A stretch of 64,000 bases of DNA from an uncultured Pelagibacteraceae bacterium (GTDB lineage: Bacteria; Pseudomonadota; Alphaproteobacteria; Pelagibacterales; Pelagibacteraceae), in NCBI GenBank assembly GCA_902618695.1, contig CACNCB010000004.1, positions 1 through 64,000 on the forward strand. Reading direction: 5' to 3'. The position numbers were made by a program, and so were the translations under genes. Shown here piece by piece: positions 25,133-35,151 of the stretch; the first letter of the stretch is position 1; the number at the start of each line of letters is the position of its first letter. A model generated the notes under the pieces. That model worked only from the letters and a program-made list of their open reading frames with translations. It had not been told where the DNA came from and searched no databases.

Positions 25133-26008
25133 CTAGTTAGTTTTGGTTTGTGTTTTTTTTATGGCTAGTAAAGAGTGAATTGCAATCGTTATAATAATAA
25201 CTATTCCTCCATAGATAGTCTCGTTAGAAGGTTGCTCCTTAATAACCATCCACACCCATATTGGTCCAAGAATTGTCTCTAGAAGGAAAAAAAGGTTAAC
25301 TTCAGCTGCTGTAATAAATCTTGGTGCTATGGTGACCAAAACAAATGGTATAGCTACACACATCACACACATTAAAGGTATATAAAAAAGATCATTATCC
25401 ATTAGAGTAAAATCTTTAACAAAGAAAAAGGCAAATATAGCAACACAAGATTTTCCAATTACAGCAGCAGGTACTAAATCGGTAGATTTTGCGTATCTTG
25501 CAATGTTTGCATTACAAGCCAATCCAAAAGAAGTTATTAAACCAAATAAATCTCCATAAAAATTACCAAGACTTAAAGAGTCGTAAAAAATATAAACACA
25601 AGCAATAAAGGTAATTATTATAGCAATCCAAGTCTTATTATCTGGTTTTTCTTTTAAGAAAATAGCTCCTAAGATTGCTGATAGCATTGGCGCAAGAGCC
25701 ACCATTAATAAGGTATTTGCTACATTAGTATTTTGAATTGAAATAATAAAAGTAATATTACAAATAGAAAAACTAATTACATAAAAAATGCCCGGGTAAC
25801 CAATTTTAAATAGAGCTTTCAAGAAATTATTTTTATAAAATAAAAGAAGTCCAACCAAAACTACTAAAAATGGTATTGCTCCTCTGTAAAAAAGCATCCC
25901 CCAAGTATCAATATTTGATAATCTAATTAGCAAAGAGTCAGGAGTTATAAACATGACTCCTATAAAGGCCATCAAAGAACCTTTTTGCTGATTAGTCAAA
26001 TTTTTCAC
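25133..26008 (-). CDS. EamA/DMT-superfamily permease
   Basis: A 291-aa protein with ten hydrophobic segments in two EamA repeats; motifs include IQNTNVANTLLMVALAPML in the first half and a second half ending with LETILGPIWVWMVIKEQPS. Its ATG overlaps the gshB stop by 4 nt, so it is coupled to glutathione synthesis. Export of a thiol or peptide would be consistent, but that is inference. Confidence 0.85.
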   Translation of the reverse strand: MKNLTNQQKGSLMAFIGVMFITPDSLLIRLSNIDTWGMLFYRGAIPFLVVLVGLLLFYKNNFLKALFKIGYPGIFYVISFSICNITFIISIQNTNVANTLLMVALAPMLSAILGAIFLKEKPDNKTWIAIIITFIACVYIFYDSLSLGNFYGDLFGLITSFGLACNANIARYAKSTDLVPAAVIGKSCVAIFAFFFVKDFTLMDNDLFYIPLMCVMCVAIPFVLVTIAPRFITAAEVNLFFLLETILGPIWVWMVIKEQPSNETIYGGIVIIITIAIHSLLAIKKTQTKTN

Positions 26009-26931
26009 GCTTTAAGTTCTTTCCAAAAAGTTTTAGCTAAATTTTTTCCTGATAGATCATAAAGTGTTTTAAGTCCAGTTGGAGATGTAACATTTATATC
26101 TCCATTGAGTTTTTGATCTATAAAATCAATTCCTGCAAAAAAAATATTTTCTTTTTTTAAATCTTTTGCAATTAGTTTTGAAATTTTAATTTCTTTAGTT
26201 GTTAATTTTATATTAGTTGGCTTTGCTCCTTTACTCATATTACTTAAAATTGAACCTTTCTTAGGAATCCTAGAAATTGCACCACACAATTTCCCATTAA
26301 TAATAAAAACCCTTTTGTCTCCATTACTTATTTTAGGAAGAAATTTTTGGCACATAATATGATTATGTTTTTTTATAAATTTATTTACTAATTTTGGATT
26401 AAATTTAGTTAACAAATGAATATCATTTCCACCAAAACTATGGATGGGTTTTAGAATGACTTTTTTGTTTTTTTTAAAAAATTTTTTAATTTCATCCATA
26501 TTTTGAGTAAAAATAGTAGCTGGCATATATTTTTGGTATTTGGATGAATACAATTTTTCAGAAATATTCCTTAAAGATGTAGGGTTGTTAATTATTTTAA
26601 CTTTAGTCTTAATTGTATCCAAAATGTATGTTGTTGAAATATACTCAAGATTAAAAGGGGGATCTTGGCGAATAAGAATAAATTTACATCTACTTAATTC
26701 TAGATTTTGTTTTTTTGTAATTTTATAGAATTTTTTATTGCTATAGTTAAATTTAATAAAAAAACCTTTAGCAGTAACTTTTGAATTAACAAATGATAAA
26801 TCTTTTGGATCGTAATAGAAAATTTTATATTTTTTGTACTGAATTTCGTTTGCTAAAAAAACAGTTGTATCCGTTAAAGGATTTAGTTTAGAAGGATGGT
26901 TTCCTTGAACAGCAACAATTTTATTTATCAT
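26005..26931 (-). CDS. gshB: Glutathione synthetase
   Basis: Joins gamma-glutamylcysteine and glycine using ATP. The 308-aa ATP-grasp protein has the PATIFTQNMDEI hinge, KKVILKPIHSFGGNDIHLL with the ATP-binding lysine and glycine-rich loop, FLPKISNGDKRVFIINGK, and the C-terminal FAGIDFIDQKLNGDINVTSP with metal ligands. It overlaps gshA by 11 nt. Both glutathione genes adjacent in one operon support the assignment. Confidence 0.87.
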   Translation of the reverse strand: MINKIVAVQGNHPSKLNPLTDTTVFLANEIQYKKYKIFYYDPKDLSFVNSKVTAKGFFIKFNYSNKKFYKITKKQNLELSRCKFILIRQDPPFNLEYISTTYILDTIKTKVKIINNPTSLRNISEKLYSSKYQKYMPATIFTQNMDEIKKFFKKNKKVILKPIHSFGGNDIHLLTKFNPKLVNKFIKKHNHIMCQKFLPKISNGDKRVFIINGKLCGAISRIPKKGSILSNMSKGAKPTNIKLTTKEIKISKLIAKDLKKENIFFAGIDFIDQKLNGDINVTSPTGLKTLYDLSGKNLAKTFWKELKA

Positions 26932-28216
26932 ACAATTCGTCTAAATTTTCGTTTTTTGAAAATTTATTAATCATATGATCTGCATTTGTTGTCTTATTAT
27001 CAATTACTTTTTGTAGATGATTTAGAAATATAGTCTCGTTATTACCTTTTTTACTTAAAACATCTCTATTCTCTAAACCTTTTCTTGAAAGATCTAAAAG
27101 TGTAGATGACCAATAAAGAAGATCTTTACCCATTAATTGAGTATTAAATCCCTTTTTTGGCGCCTCAAGATAAGCGTTGATTATTTTATCGATATCCCAT
27201 GTTGAAATTAGTTCATGAACTTCGTCTAAATTTCCATAAAGCATACCTATATTAAAAGCTGGTCCTGCACATAAACAATCCCAACCACATGTATCCATTG
27301 ATCTTAATTCAATATATTTTTTAACTCTATTCTCAGTAAATATTGTGCTTAAGTGGTTTGTTAAGTCTGCTTCCGTCGGAATTCTATTTCCAATTTCTTG
27401 GATTTTTCCTTCCATAAAATCCTTAAAAATATATTTTCTACCTGAAATATACTGATCTTTATTTTGTATAAATAATATAGGAAAATTAATTACAAAACTT
27501 GCATATTTTTCAAAATTCATATTTTCGAAAAATAATTTAGGCAATCCACCTCTAGAAGTACTTTGCCATACTTTAGCTCTATAAGATAAATAGTTACTAT
27601 TTTTTTTCTCTACAATTGAGGAATTAGCAAACAAAGCAATTGTAATTGGTACAATTGAGTTTGCTACTCTAAACTTTCTAATAAAATCTTCTTCTGAGCT
27701 ATAATCTATATTTAACTGTGTGCCACATGTTCGATACATCATATCTAAACTAAGTTCGCCACCTAGAGGCATGTCCTTAGTCATCAATCCATATCGTTGT
27801 TTAGGATTGTTTGGGATTTCATTTAATTTAGATATTGGATCGAAACCCGCACTTACAATTTTTATATCTAATTTTTTTGTAACTTGTTTTAATTCAAACA
27901 AATAGTCTTGGGACTCTGCACAAGCTTCGTGCATATGGTTTAATTTATCTCCTGATAATTCTATCTGATTACCTGGTTCAAGAGTTATATTTTTTCCACG
28001 TTTATTAAGAGCAATGATATTTTCCTTTTCAAAAACTGGATTCCATCCAAATTCAAGTAAGGCTGTAAACATTTCTTTTATTTTTGAATAATTAATCCTT
28101 TTATTGTCTGAATTATTAAATAAAAATTTTTCATGCTCGACACCAATTTTGAAATTTTTGGGTTCTTTAATACCCGATCTAAAATAATTTATAATTTTTT
28201 CTTTTGAATCAATCAT
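26921..28216 (-). CDS. gshA: Glutamate-cysteine ligase (plant/alphaproteobacterial type)
   Basis: First step of glutathione synthesis. The 431-aa protein belongs to the GCS2 class shared by alphaproteobacteria and plants, not the E. coli GshA class. Landmarks are KIGVEHEKFLF near 23-33, LEPGNQIELSGD near 78-89, MYRTCGTQLNIDYS near 160-173 and YIELRSMDTCGWDCL near 307-321. It is the upstream partner of gshB with overlapping ends. Confidence 0.88.
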   Translation of the reverse strand: MIDSKEKIINYFRSGIKEPKNFKIGVEHEKFLFNNSDNKRINYSKIKEMFTALLEFGWNPVFEKENIIALNKRGKNITLEPGNQIELSGDKLNHMHEACAESQDYLFELKQVTKKLDIKIVSAGFDPISKLNEIPNNPKQRYGLMTKDMPLGGELSLDMMYRTCGTQLNIDYSSEEDFIRKFRVANSIVPITIALFANSSIVEKKNSNYLSYRAKVWQSTSRGGLPKLFFENMNFEKYASFVINFPILFIQNKDQYISGRKYIFKDFMEGKIQEIGNRIPTEADLTNHLSTIFTENRVKKYIELRSMDTCGWDCLCAGPAFNIGMLYGNLDEVHELISTWDIDKIINAYLEAPKKGFNTQLMGKDLLYWSSTLLDLSRKGLENRDVLSKKGNNETIFLNHLQKVIDNKTTNADHMINKFSKNENLDELYDK

Positions 28217-28245
28217 GCGCTGTAAGTAGTGATTTATAACTAAAT

Positions 28246-28803
28246 TTAAAGATAATAATAAGGCTCTTTTGCGAATATTTTTTTAACTAATGGCTTAAAA
28301 TCATCCAAAGTCATACTTTTATAATCAGGGTCAAAAGAGCATTGGTCATATTTTTCGCAAAAATCTATAGTGTCTTGATAATACTTGTGATCTTTAAATT
28401 TATCTCTAGCATTTTTGTCACCACCTAAATGATGCGCGCTGTAGTAAGTTTGAAAAAGACCATGGTGTAGAATAATCCAATAAGTTCTTTCAGAAACATA
28501 GGGTCTTAGTATAGATGCAGCATACTGAGAATGATTCATTGGCGCTAATTCATCTCCAATATCATGTAGTAAAGTTGCAACAATCATTTCATCACTTTCT
28601 TTATTTTTAAAAGCTCTTGTTGCGGCCTGTAATGAATGCTCTAGTCTAGTGACTTTGTAACCTTCTAAAGTAGTAGTTTGTTTAGATAAATAATTTAAAA
28701 CTCTCTCAGCTGTTTGTCTTTCAAAGTTTTTTTCAAATTTTTCGAGAAGTTCGTAATCTTCCTTAGTTCCATTTTTCATTTCAGTAAAATTTACTGTTTT
28801 CAT
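28246..28803 (-). CDS. HD-domain protein, PhnZ/TmpB-like mixed-valence di-iron oxygenase candidate
   Basis: A 185-aa HD-domain protein. Its ligand layout matches PhnZ, an oxygenase that cleaves C-P bonds, rather than phosphohydrolases: H56 in RLEHSLQ, H80-D81 in TLLHDIGD, H91 in MNHSQYA, H113/H114 in ILHHGLF and D153 in CEKYDQCSFDP. Length and spacing are also PhnZ-like. It lies between gshA and purF with gaps of about 30 and 3 nt; no phnY-like partner is adjacent. The substrate is unknown; a phosphohydrolase of nucleotide type is the alternative. Confidence 0.75.
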   Translation of the reverse strand: MKTVNFTEMKNGTKEDYELLEKFEKNFERQTAERVLNYLSKQTTTLEGYKVTRLEHSLQAATRAFKNKESDEMIVATLLHDIGDELAPMNHSQYAASILRPYVSERTYWIILHHGLFQTYYSAHHLGGDKNARDKFKDHKYYQDTIDFCEKYDQCSFDPDYKSMTLDDFKPLVKKIFAKEPYYYL

Positions 28804-28806
28804 AAT

Positions 28807-30288
28807 TTAATTGTTCGATCCTGTACTTAGTAAAGATAACTGAGTTATTTTATTATCTCCTAATTCATCCACTAATTTAACAGGATATTCGCCTGTAAAA
28901 TAATGATCTGTTAACTGTGGATATGTTTCGTTTCTTTTTTCAAAACCAATAGCTTTATACAATCCTTCAATTGATAAAAATCTTAATGATTTAGCTCCAA
29001 TATATTCACAAATTTCATCATTTGTTTTATTTGCTGCTAACAATTCTTTTTTTGTAGGTGTATCTACACCATAGAAATCTGGATATCTTATTTCAGGGCA
29101 CGCAATTTTAACATGGACTTCTTTTGCACCAGCTTCGTAAAGCATTTTAACTATTTTATATGATGTGGTTCCTCTTACAAGAGAGTCATCAATTAGAATG
29201 ATTTTTTTATTTTTAATTGTAGTTTGATTGGCATTTAATTTTAATTTAACACCCAAACTTCTGATTTTCTGGCTTGGTTCAATAAAAGTTCTTCCAACAT
29301 AATGATTTCTAATTAATCCATGTTCAAAGTTCATTTTTAATTCTTGAGCAAAACCCATAGCAGCAGCATTTCCAGAATCTGGGACTGGAACAACTATATC
29401 AGCATCAGTATCATTTTCTTTTGCTAGCTCTTTACCAATATTTTTTCTATGTTCATATGCTGTTTTTCCTCCAATCAGACTGTCTGGTCTTGAAAAATAA
29501 ATATATTCAAATACGCATGGTCTAACTTTTTTAGCAGGAAAGGGCTTAATACTTTTCAGCTTATTATTTTCAATTAAAACTATCTCACCATTTTCAACTT
29601 CTCTTACAAATTTTGCACCAATAATATCAAATGCACAAGTTTCAGATGCTAAGACATAACTATTGCTAAGCTTACCAATTACTAGTGGTCTAATTCCGTA
29701 AGGATCTCTAACTCCAATTAAAGAGTTTTGAGTTAACATCACTAATGCATAACCACCTTGAATTTGAAAAATTGCATCAATTACTTTGTCAATTGTTTTT
29801 GGTCTTTTTGATTTAGCAATTAATTGAACAATCGTTTCAGTGTCTGAAGTAGTGTAAAATATAGCTCCATCTGCAACTAGTTTATTTCTCAAAGCAATTG
29901 AATTAGTAAGATTTCCATTATGCGCAACTCCAATGCCACCTGCATTGGTGTCAGCAAAAAAGGGCTGGATGTTTCTTAATATATTGTTTCCTGTTGTACT
30001 ATATCTGTTGTGGCCAATTGCATAATTTCCCTTAAGGTTATTAAGCACTTCTTCTTTATTGAAATTATCACCAACTAAACCAAATCTTTTTTCTGAATAA
30101 TATTTCTCTCCATCAAACGTAACTATTCCACATCCTTCTTGACCTCTGTGTTGTAGAGCATGAAGTCCTAGCGCAGTTAGAGCCGAAGCATCTTTTGCAT
30201 TGCTAATACCAAAAACTCCACATTCTTCTTTTAGTTTTTGATTATAGATCTGTAATTTTTTCTTTAGAATCTTTATATGTTTTTTCAT
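28807..30288 (-). CDS. purF: Amidophosphoribosyltransferase
   Basis: First committed step of purine synthesis, PRPP plus glutamine to phosphoribosylamine. At 493 aa it has an N-terminal Ntn glutaminase domain with nucleophile C23 (EECGVFGI) after a 22-residue propeptide, and a PRT domain with IILIDDSLVRGTTS. The C-terminal cysteine pair found in Fe-S-containing PurF proteins is replaced (QLTDHYFTG), so the cluster is probably absent. It overlaps the end of cvpA by 47 nt, a common cvpA-purF arrangement. Confidence 0.92.
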   Translation of the reverse strand: MKKHIKILKKKLQIYNQKLKEECGVFGISNAKDASALTALGLHALQHRGQEGCGIVTFDGEKYYSEKRFGLVGDNFNKEEVLNNLKGNYAIGHNRYSTTGNNILRNIQPFFADTNAGGIGVAHNGNLTNSIALRNKLVADGAIFYTTSDTETIVQLIAKSKRPKTIDKVIDAIFQIQGGYALVMLTQNSLIGVRDPYGIRPLVIGKLSNSYVLASETCAFDIIGAKFVREVENGEIVLIENNKLKSIKPFPAKKVRPCVFEYIYFSRPDSLIGGKTAYEHRKNIGKELAKENDTDADIVVPVPDSGNAAAMGFAQELKMNFEHGLIRNHYVGRTFIEPSQKIRSLGVKLKLNANQTTIKNKKIILIDDSLVRGTTSYKIVKMLYEAGAKEVHVKIACPEIRYPDFYGVDTPTKKELLAANKTNDEICEYIGAKSLRFLSIEGLYKAIGFEKRNETYPQLTDHYFTGEYPVKLVDELGDNKITQLSLLSTGSNN

Positions 30289-30787
30289 TAGGAAATTCTT
30301 TTACCAGATAACTACTACCTTTTTCTAAATATGGAAAGACGTATGATTTGTCAAAATTAATTGGCCATTTATCATAATTATAAACGATATGAACACCTGA
30401 AAAGATACATACAGAAATAATGTAAGCTCTTATAAAACCAAAAAAGAATCCAAATGTCGTATCTAAGCCGCCGATTCCTGTGTATCTGACTGCTTTACTG
30501 ATTCCTTTATTAACTAATAGAACCAAAAAGATAACAACAACAAATATTACTATTCCTAAACAAACATCTAGCACATACTCATTATCAATTATGTCTTTTA
30601 CATAGGGTTTAATTTTTGGAAATAGAATTAATGTAATTATGTATGCCAACAACCATTTAGTCATTGAGAGAATACTTAAAATGAAACCCTTTTTATAACA
30701 ATTTATTAAAGAAAGAATTGTTAAAATTAAATAAATTAAGTCAATTATTGATATCGCTTTATAAAAATCTTTTATGATTTCTAACAT
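30242..30787 (-). CDS. cvpA: CvpA-family inner-membrane protein
   Basis: A 181-aa protein with four membrane segments, beginning ISIIDLIYLILTILSLI, then a glycine-containing RYTGIGGLDTTFGFFFGF loop typical of CvpA. CvpA is needed for colicin V production in E. coli and contributes to envelope stress resistance, with no known biochemical function. Its 3' end overlaps purF and its start touches the MMPL gene stop, so the three genes share one leftward transcript. Confidence 0.83.
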   Translation of the reverse strand: MLEIIKDFYKAISIIDLIYLILTILSLINCYKKGFILSILSMTKWLLAYIITLILFPKIKPYVKDIIDNEYVLDVCLGIVIFVVVIFLVLLVNKGISKAVRYTGIGGLDTTFGFFFGFIRAYIISVCIFSGVHIVYNYDKWPINFDKSYVFPYLEKGSSYLVKEFPNEKTYKDSKEKITDL

Positions 30788-33183
30788 TAAGATGATTTGC
30801 CAAAAGGTTTAATAATTAAGATTAATGCAGGAAGCAAAGTTAATACTGATATCATAGCCAATAACATAGCTAGTCCTGTAAACACACCAAAATAAATTGT
30901 TGGGATAAACTTTGACAAGACCAAAATTGAAAATCCAAAAACAATCGTTATTGAAGTGTTTAGTATAGCGACTCCAACAGTTGAATGACAAGTTTTTAAT
31001 GTTTTGTTGTAATCCTTTATTTTATTAAACTCTTCTTTAAATCTGTAAATATAGTGAATACTGTTATCTACTGCGATACCTATTGTAATTGCCGCAATAG
31101 TTATCGTCATCATGTCTAAAGGTATTTCTAACAATCCAATTATTCCTAGTATAAAAAAAGCAGCAATAAAATTCGGAACAACGCCAATTAATGAAAGCTT
31201 AATATTTCTAAATAAGATTATGAACATTGAAAGTATTCCAATCATAACCAATCCCAATGTTAAAATTTGAGATTTAAATAGACTTTGCAATAAATTATTA
31301 AACAATATTAATACACCTGCTAATTTATAATCCTTATCCTCTAAACCAAATTTATCTTTTAGATCAAAATTAATTTTGTTAATTAAATCATTTCTTCTTA
31401 AATCTTCCTGCGAGTCTATAATTCTTAAACTAATTCGAGCTTCATTATCTTTGATAGAAAGATAAGGATTGATGATTTCAGTTTTAATACTCTCTGGAAT
31501 TTTAGAGTAAAGTACTCCCATTTCTAAAGTGCCTAAAGGCTTATTATTATTTAATTGAGTAGCAACCTCAATAATAGATGAAAAAGATAGAACTTTGCCA
31601 ATTTCAGGTAAGCTATCTAAGTAATTATGAACAGATGTAATTAGATCAATTTTATCTTTGGTAAACCAGTATTTTTCATTATTAGTATCTTCTTCATCAC
31701 CCCAATCCTCAAATTCATCATCTTCTTCAGATTTTTTCACGTTTTCTTTCTCAGGAAATTTTATAATAACCTCTAAAGGAGTGGTTCCACCTAGCTCCTC
31801 ATCTATAAGCTTCATACCCTTATAAATTTCTGTATTCTTATCAAAGTAATTTATAAAACTATTTTCAACTTCAAGCTTACTTATTCCAATAACACTGAAT
31901 ATTATAGCTATTCCACTTACCAAGAAGATTGAATTTTTACTATTAACTGAAATTAGTCCAAGTAAATTTGTAATTTTAGATTTTTGTTCCTTTTTAACTG
32001 AAATATTATTTATGGGTGCAAAGTTTAAAAGGGTAGGTAGTAGAGTAAATGTAACTATAAATGATGTAATTAATCCAAATGTCATCATCCAACCAAAATC
32101 AATAATAGGTTTTATTTCACTAAAAATTAAAGATAAGAATGCAAAAATTGTAGTTAGAACAGTATATAGAATTGGCCAAAACATTTTTGAAGTAGTTAAG
32201 GAAATAATCTCAAAATTATTTTTTGATGGAAAATCTTTTTTAAGTTGAATAAATCTAGTACTCATATGAATATTCATTGCCATCGTTAAAATTAACATAA
32301 GTGCAATAAAATTTGATGAAATAACTGTAACTTTCCATCCTAGCAGCCCAAGTAACCCAATCATAATTATCACAGAAAAAAGACAACTACTTATAGGAAC
32401 CACAATCCAAAGAAGATTTCTAAAAACAAACCATAAAGTAGCAATTATAAATAATAGAACAGCCAAACCAAAAACAATTATGTCACTTTTGATAAAAGTC
32501 ATCATATCATCGGCAATCATTGGTATTCCTCCAAGATAAATCTTTCCAACATCACCATAACTTTGAATAACTTGTCTAATTTCTAAAATATTCCTATGGT
32601 TTTGTTTTTTTATTTGATCTTTTATTAACTCAACCTCTTCTTTTGATTTATTTTCTATATCTTCTAATTTTTGAGACTCTTTAATGTTAACAATAATGCC
32701 ACTAGTTTTACCGTCTTCACTAATAACAAAATTTCTAAAAACAGGACTATTTAAAATTTCTTTAAAACCTCGATTTCTATCAACATCTTCATCTTTTAAT
32801 GTTTTAAAGTTTTCCAGTCTTTCTTGAAGAGGTGCATCAGAATTATTTAAGAGCGGAATGTCTAATAATGTAATCACACTATGGACCCAGTCGAGACTTT
32901 GAATTTTATATTTCAAACTTAATAAATTATTAATTGATGAGTCAGCTACCATTCTCTCATTTGGTGTATAGGTAAGAATTAAAAATTCTTTAGATCCATA
33001 TCTTTCTGAGACTTCTTTCAAATAGGCTAAATCTGGATCACCTTCTATTAACAAGGTTTCAGATGAAGCATCTAGCCTAAAATTTTTTGAATAATATCCA
33101 AAACTTAAAATAGCAACAATCAACAATAAAAATATTGCCTTTGGATTTTTAAGGATAACGTTTTGATAAAAATGAGCTATCAT
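30787..33183 (-). CDS. RND/MMPL-family membrane exporter
   Basis: A 798-aa protein with about twelve membrane segments in two halves separated by large periplasmic loops. Both halves have MMPL-type cores (LTMAMNIHMSTRFI and ITIGIAVDNSIHYIYRFKEEF). An unusual acidic stretch EEDDEFEDWGDEED lies in the second loop. It resembles predicted exporters of the RND superfamily, including hopanoid/lipid transporters, and lacks the membrane-fusion partner of drug pumps. It lies just downstream of dnaB on the same strand. The substrate is unknown, probably lipid-like. Confidence 0.83.
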   Translation of the reverse strand: MIAHFYQNVILKNPKAIFLLLIVAILSFGYYSKNFRLDASSETLLIEGDPDLAYLKEVSERYGSKEFLILTYTPNERMVADSSINNLLSLKYKIQSLDWVHSVITLLDIPLLNNSDAPLQERLENFKTLKDEDVDRNRGFKEILNSPVFRNFVISEDGKTSGIIVNIKESQKLEDIENKSKEEVELIKDQIKKQNHRNILEIRQVIQSYGDVGKIYLGGIPMIADDMMTFIKSDIIVFGLAVLLFIIATLWFVFRNLLWIVVPISSCLFSVIIMIGLLGLLGWKVTVISSNFIALMLILTMAMNIHMSTRFIQLKKDFPSKNNFEIISLTTSKMFWPILYTVLTTIFAFLSLIFSEIKPIIDFGWMMTFGLITSFIVTFTLLPTLLNFAPINNISVKKEQKSKITNLLGLISVNSKNSIFLVSGIAIIFSVIGISKLEVENSFINYFDKNTEIYKGMKLIDEELGGTTPLEVIIKFPEKENVKKSEEDDEFEDWGDEEDTNNEKYWFTKDKIDLITSVHNYLDSLPEIGKVLSFSSIIEVATQLNNNKPLGTLEMGVLYSKIPESIKTEIINPYLSIKDNEARISLRIIDSQEDLRRNDLINKINFDLKDKFGLEDKDYKLAGVLILFNNLLQSLFKSQILTLGLVMIGILSMFIILFRNIKLSLIGVVPNFIAAFFILGIIGLLEIPLDMMTITIAAITIGIAVDNSIHYIYRFKEEFNKIKDYNKTLKTCHSTVGVAILNTSITIVFGFSILVLSKFIPTIYFGVFTGLAMLLAMISVLTLLPALILIIKPFGKSS

Positions 33184-33204
33184 TCAAGCTCTTTATATTG
33201 GAAT

Positions 33205-34623
33205 TTAACTTAATTGAGTATCCTTAAATTTTGTAAATCTTTCTTCAAATTCAAGAGTTACATTACCAATCGGACCATGCCTTTGTTTTCCAATTATAAT
33301 TTGTGCCAAATGAGCAACTTCATTCATTTTTGCTTGCCACTCAGCATGTTCAACTGTTGCCTCTCTTGGCTCTTTTCTTTGTAAATAATATCCTTCTCTA
33401 TAAACAAACATTACTACATCTGCGTCTTGTTCAATAGAGCCAGACTCTCTTAAATCTGCCAATTGAGGTTTATGATCATCTCTCTGTTCCACCTGTCGAG
33501 ACAACTGCGAAAGAGCCACGACAGGAACAGAAAGTTCTTTGGCTATTGCTTTAAGCCCTTGAGTAATTTGTGAAATTTCTTGAACTCTACCATCTTTATT
33601 AAATGTAGTTCCTCTCATTAACTGTATGTAATCGACTACAATCATATCGAGACCAAAAAGTCTTTTAATACGTCTTGCTCTATTGCTCAAAGCGGCAATA
33701 CTTATCGCTGGAGTTTCATCAATATAAAGAGGCAGTTCAGAAATATTTTTTGATGTTTCTAAAAACTTGTCAAATTGATCGTCAGATATTCTTCCTCTTC
33801 TAATATCATTAGAACTAATTCTAGCTTGTTCAGAAATAATTCTTGTAGATAATTGTTCTGAAGACATTTCAAGCGAGAAGAAAGCTATAGATGATTTCTT
33901 ATCACTCTCTTGTAGTTTTTGAGCAGCATTAAATGCAATATTTGTTGCTAGTGAGGTTTTACCCATTGATGGTCGACCAGCTATAATAATTAAATCAGAT
34001 TGATGCAATCCACCAAGCTTATCATCTAAATCTCTTAAACCAGTCGGAACACCAACTATTCCCTCTTCATTCTTATAAGCAGCGGAAGCCATTTCAATTG
34101 TTTGTTTCATTGCTTCATCAAATTTCACTAAAGAAGAACTGAAAGAACCTTTTTCAGCTAAATCAAATAATAATCTTTCAGAACTTTCGATTATAGATTG
34201 ACCGTTAGTATCAAGATCATTTAATTTTGCACTATCAATAGTTTGTTCAGAAATTTTTATTAATTCTCTTCTTACAAACATATCGTAAATTATTTTTGAG
34301 TATTCTATTGCTTGCCTAACTGATGAAGAAAATTTTGTGATTTTTATTAAATATTCCGGAACATTTAAATCATCTTTTTCATCCTCAAAATAATTTTTTA
34401 AAGTAATTGGGTTAGCCAACATTCCTTTGTAGATAAGACTTTCAACTGCCTCAAATATTTTTTGATGCAGCGGATCATAAAAATTAATACTGGAAATTAT
34501 TGTATTTATTTCATCAAAAATATCATTGCTTACAAGAATAGATCCTATAACTGATTGCTCTGCCTCAATGTTATTTGGCAACTCTTTAAATTGATCTTTT
34601 ATTACACTTAAATTATTTTCCAT
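33205..34623 (-). CDS. dnaB: Replicative DNA helicase
   Basis: Hexameric helicase that unwinds DNA at the fork. The 472-aa protein has an N-terminal DnaB domain (LPNNIEAEQSVIGSIL near 15-30), the Walker A GRPSMGKTS at 216-224, Walker B-like VVDYIQLM and SQLSRQVEQRDDHKPQLADL. It has no intein. It lies downstream of rplI-rpsR-rpsF, a conserved order in many bacteria, with a 68-nt gap that probably holds its own promoter. Confidence 0.95.
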   Translation of the reverse strand: MENNLSVIKDQFKELPNNIEAEQSVIGSILVSNDIFDEINTIISSINFYDPLHQKIFEAVESLIYKGMLANPITLKNYFEDEKDDLNVPEYLIKITKFSSSVRQAIEYSKIIYDMFVRRELIKISEQTIDSAKLNDLDTNGQSIIESSERLLFDLAEKGSFSSSLVKFDEAMKQTIEMASAAYKNEEGIVGVPTGLRDLDDKLGGLHQSDLIIIAGRPSMGKTSLATNIAFNAAQKLQESDKKSSIAFFSLEMSSEQLSTRIISEQARISSNDIRRGRISDDQFDKFLETSKNISELPLYIDETPAISIAALSNRARRIKRLFGLDMIVVDYIQLMRGTTFNKDGRVQEISQITQGLKAIAKELSVPVVALSQLSRQVEQRDDHKPQLADLRESGSIEQDADVVMFVYREGYYLQRKEPREATVEHAEWQAKMNEVAHLAQIIIGKQRHGPIGNVTLEFEERFTKFKDTQLS

Positions 34624-34691
34624 TAAAATAAATTTACATGAAAAATACTTAAATTAAATTGTATATTTCTACTGGGGAAAAGAATGTATAA

Positions 34692-35150
34692 TTATTGAAT
34701 TGTATCAGCTGAAGAAACATTGATTGTAATTTCAGCATCAACTTCTGAGTGTAAAGAAATTTTAACTTTAAATTTTCCCAATGCTTTTATTTCTTCAACT
34801 GGTTGAATCATTGAAGGCTTAATATCAATTTTGTTTTCTCCTTGAATAAGTTTTGAAATTTCAGTTGGTTTAACAGAACCATACAATTCATTATTTTCTG
34901 TGCTTAGTTTTTCTACAGAATACTCTTTTCCATTTATTTGTTCTGCAATTTGAGATGCTTCTTTTTTCTTTTCATTATCTTTTTTAGATAATTCTGCTTT
35001 AATTTTTTCAACTTCTTTTATGTTTTCTTTTGAAGCGTAGAGAGCTTTCTTATTTGCTATTAAAAAGTTTCTTGCAAAACCTCTTTTTACATCTATTACT
35101 TCACCGATAGATCCAATTCTTTTTACATTTTCTAATAAAATTACTTTCAT
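34692..35150 (-). CDS. rplI: 50S ribosomal protein L9
   Basis: A 152-aa protein with the L9 signature in its N-terminal rRNA-binding domain (VIDVKRGFARNFLIANKKA at about 19-37), then a long charged connecting helix and a C-terminal domain. It is in the classical rpsF-rpsR-rplI order, adjacent to rpsR by 1 nt. Confidence 0.95.
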   Translation of the reverse strand: MKVILLENVKRIGSIGEVIDVKRGFARNFLIANKKALYASKENIKEVEKIKAELSKKDNEKKKEASQIAEQINGKEYSVEKLSTENNELYGSVKPTEISKLIQGENKIDIKPSMIQPVEEIKALGKFKVKISLHSEVDAEITINVSSADTIQ

Positions 35151-35151
35151 T

